Assembly: GCA_905221605.1 (NCBI GenBank)
Contig: CAJNDS010002334.1
Location: 1-64,000, forward strand
Direction of reading: 5' to 3'
Source: Symbiodinium natans
Taxonomy: Eukaryota; Sar; Dinophyceae; Suessiales; Symbiodiniaceae
DNA: 64,000 nt
This document shows, piece by piece, positions 62,190 to 64,000 of the stretch. The stretch's first letter is position 1, and every line of letters begins with the position of its first letter. The position numbers were made by a program, and so were the translations under genes. The notes under the pieces are model-generated. The model made no database searches, was not told the origin of the DNA, and worked only from the letters and a program-made list of their open reading frames with translations.

Positions 62190-62655
62190 AAAAATGAGCC
62201 CAAAATCTTAGGGACCAGGGCTTGCGATTTGACTCTTGAAGCCCAAAACCCCCCAAGGTCGGCTTGCGATTTGACGCTTTGGAGCAAAAAAGCAAAAATT
62301 GAGCCCAAAATCTTAGGGACCAGGGCTTGCGATTTCACTCTTTTGAGCAAAAAATGAGCCCAAAATCTTACGGACCAGGGCTTGCGATTTCACTCTTTTG
62401 AGCAAGAAATGAGCCCAAAATCTTACGGACCAGGGCTTGCAATTTGACTCTTTGTAGCAAAAATTGAGCCCATAACTTTACGGACCAGGGCTTGCGATTT
62501 GACTCTTTGCAGCACAAATGGACCCCAAAATCTTTGGGACCAGGGCTTGCGATTTTACCCTTTGGCGCAAAAATTGTGCCCAAAGGGCTTGCGATTTTAC
62601 TCTTTGGCGCAAAAAAATAGCCCAAAATCTTAGGGGCCAGGGCTTGCGATTGGTT
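62190..62655 (+). repeat. 55-bp tandem array (nine copies)
   Basis: The string CTTGCGATTT (one copy CTTGCAATTT) recurs at 62221, 62263, 62326, 62381, 62436, 62491, 62546, 62588 and 62643. Spacing is mostly 55 bp, with two 42-bp and one 63-bp intervals. Unit hallmark: GAGCCCAAAATCTTA followed by GGACCAGGG. Confidence 0.92.
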
Positions 62656-62767
62656 TAACTAATTTAAATAATTGGGGGCCGCCAAATATTTAAATTACTT
62701 AAATTTTTTCAATTATTTAGCTTCCCCGAATTTAAAAATAATAAATAATTTACATATTGTAAATCGT
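62656..62767. repeat. A/T-rich tract
   Basis: ATTTAAAT-rich, related in composition to the 9-bp array at 63323. Confidence 0.8.
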
Positions 62768-62791
62768 GGAAGGGGCTGACTGGCCCCTTCC
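62768..62791. repeat. Perfect hairpin
   Basis: GGAAGGGGC, loop TGACTG, GCCCCTTCC: a 9-bp perfect stem with a 6-nt loop between the A/T tract and the 40-bp array. Confidence 0.85.
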
Positions 62792-62812
62792 GGGGGAGGC
62801 CCGGCCTCGTGC

Positions 62813-63235
62813 GAAGGGACCAGCCTTAAGACGAAGAACTTGTTTGACCCCTCGAGGGGCCCAGCCTTAAGACCAAAACCTGTTTGACCCCTCGAGGGGC
62901 CCAGCCTTAAAACCCAGAACGCTTTGACCCGTCGAAGGGCCAGGCCTTAAGACCAACAACTGTTTGACCCCTCAAGAAACCCAGCCTTAAGACGAAGAAC
63001 TTGTTTGACCCCTCGAGAGGCCCAGCCTTAAGACCAAAAACTGTTTGACCCCTCGAGGGGCCCAGCCTTAAAACCCAGAACGCTTTGACCCCTCGAAGGG
63101 CCCAGCCTTAAGACCAACAACTGTTTGACCCCTCGAGGGGCCCAGCCTTAAGACCAACAACTTTTTGACCCCTTGAGGGGGCCAGCCTTAAGACCCGGAG
63201 CGTTTTGAACCCTCGAGGGGCCCAGCCGTAAGACC
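62813..63235 (+). repeat. 40-bp tandem array with 161-bp higher-order unit
   Basis: About eleven copies of a unit with TTGACCCCTCGAGGGGCCCA followed by GCCTTAA. Starts of CAGCCTTA fall at 62821, 62862, 62902, 62941, 62982, 63023, 63063, 63103, 63143 and 63183. The variable parts follow the order ACGAAGAAC, ACCAAAA, AACCCAGAACG, ACCAACAAC, then repeat in the same order from 62982, so four units form a 161-bp block present twice. CCCCTCGAGGGG is itself palindromic. Confidence 0.9.
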
Positions 63236-63322
63236 ATTTTAATTCCGAAAGGGGTGTTTCGGATTTAAATTATGTAATTGTGGGAAGGAGGGGGGAAGCT
63301 GGTCCTGCTCCCCACCTCCCCT

Positions 63323-63588
63323 TTTCGGATTTAAATTATTTAAATTATTTAAATTATTTAAATGATTTAAATTATTTAAATGATTTAAATTATTTAAATT
63401 ATTTAAATTATTTAAATTATTTAAATTATTTAACTTATTTAACTTATTTAAATTATTTAAATTATTTAAATTATTTAAATTATTTAAATTATTTAAATTA
63501 TTTAAATTATTTAAATTATTTAAATTATTTAAATTATTTAAATTATTTAAATTATTTAAATTGTTTAAATTATTTAAATTATTTAATT
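63323..63588. repeat. 9-bp AT array (AATTATTTA)n
   Basis: About 29 copies of the nonamer with a few variants (GATTTAAAT, CTTATTTAA). Its translation is a meaningless Asn-Tyr-Leu repeat. Confidence 0.96.
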
Positions 63589-63619
63589 CCTTGCCCCAGA
63601 CCCCCCAGAAACGATAACA

Positions 63620-63720
63620 GGGTCTATTTGGAAGTTGGCTCTTGTAAATAAGTATACGTTTTGGGGCCTTATTTCCTCTTTACAACCCGAGTCTCAGCTT
63701 CCAAATAGACCCTATTTAAG
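63620..63720. repeat. Inverted-repeat element
   Basis: GGGTCTATTTGGAAG (63620-63634) and CTTCCAAATAGACCC (63698-63712) are perfect 15-bp inverted arms about 63 bp apart. Half of the same structure occurs at 59272. It is a candidate miniature inverted-repeat sequence. Confidence 0.8.
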
Positions 63721-63728
63721 CTGCACAC

Positions 63729-63950
63729 GGGGTGGGGGGGGGGTGGGGGGGGGGGTGGGGGGGGTAGGAGCCACCAGGTTTTGGGGGGGGGTTTTGGGGG
63801 GGTTTTGGGGGGGGTTTTGGGGGGGTTTTGGGGGGGTTTGGGTGTTTTGGGGGGTGGTTTTGGGGGAGGTTTTGGGGGGGTTTGGGGGGGGTTTTGGGGG
63901 GGTTTGGGGGGGTTTGGGGGGGGTTTGGGGGGGGTTTTGGGGGGGTTTTG
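63729..63950 (+). repeat. G-rich GnTTTT array
   Basis: Over 200 bp of G runs (6-10) separated by T, TTT or TTTT. One strand is almost pure G/T. Strong G-quadruplex potential. Confidence 0.95.
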
Positions 63951-64000
63951 ATCCGGGTCTGCTTGTTCCAGACGCTTCTCGGCAGGAAGCCGAGGCGAAT

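Noticed and set aside
63280-63651. 123-codon Asn-Tyr-Leu repeat protein
   Set aside because: Translation of the 9-bp AT array.

Overview
The window is nuclear DNA of a dinoflagellate. The strongest evidence is an 18-nt piece of the dinoflagellate spliced leader (DinoSL) at 9329-9346 (minus strand), fused exactly at a splice acceptor of a retrotransposon. Supporting signs are degenerate TTTAGGG telomere-type repeats, several retroelement families with dinoflagellate-style Gag, tyrosine-recombinase and copia-type domains, and no recognisable ordinary cellular gene. I cannot name the species.

Layout. (1) 1-46.5 kb is a long satellite of about eighteen head-to-tail units of 1.6-2.2 kb. It forms two subfamilies, type I (1-20985) and type II (22019-46495), separated by about 1 kb of other sequence. 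(2) Two tyrosine-recombinase (YR) retrotransposons lie inside satellite units, both on the minus strand: element 1 (972-9604) and element 2 (28081-35857). Each has the split-direct-repeat plan A1-ORFs-B1-A2-B2 of PAT/Ngaro-type elements, and each cuts its satellite unit cleanly without a target-site duplication. (3) 46.5-55 kb is a retroelement graveyard: a plus-strand gag remnant, a Pro/Ser-rich ORF, a frameshifted Ty1/copia-type pol on the minus strand, a 265-bp direct duplication and a separate RNase H fragment. (4) 55-59.2 kb holds an interstitial telomere-like block and unassigned sequence. (5) 59.2-64 kb is simple and tandem repeat: purine/pyrimidine-rich dispersed repeats, a GA microsatellite, a 55-bp tandem array, a 40-bp array with 161-bp higher-order structure, a 9-bp AT array and a G-rich tract.

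How the genes work together. Element 1 looks complete and recent. Its repeats are nearly identical and its three large ORFs are open. Order on the minus strand: tyrosine recombinase, Gag with two zinc-binding motifs, then, in frame after a UGA stop and without its own ATG, a Pol. Pol carries a putative 2-oxoglutarate/Fe(II) dioxygenase-like domain, a cytosine-C5-methyltransferase-like domain, reverse transcriptase and RNase H. A1 contains the spliced-leader remnant where A2 still has the genomic acceptor, so the insertion records reverse transcription of a trans-spliced mRNA. Element 2 shares the gag-UGA-pol plan, with UGA followed by CUA, but its recombinase is cut away and replaced by a direct and an inverted copy of its own 3' end. 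All functional statements are read from sequence motifs; no similarity search was run.
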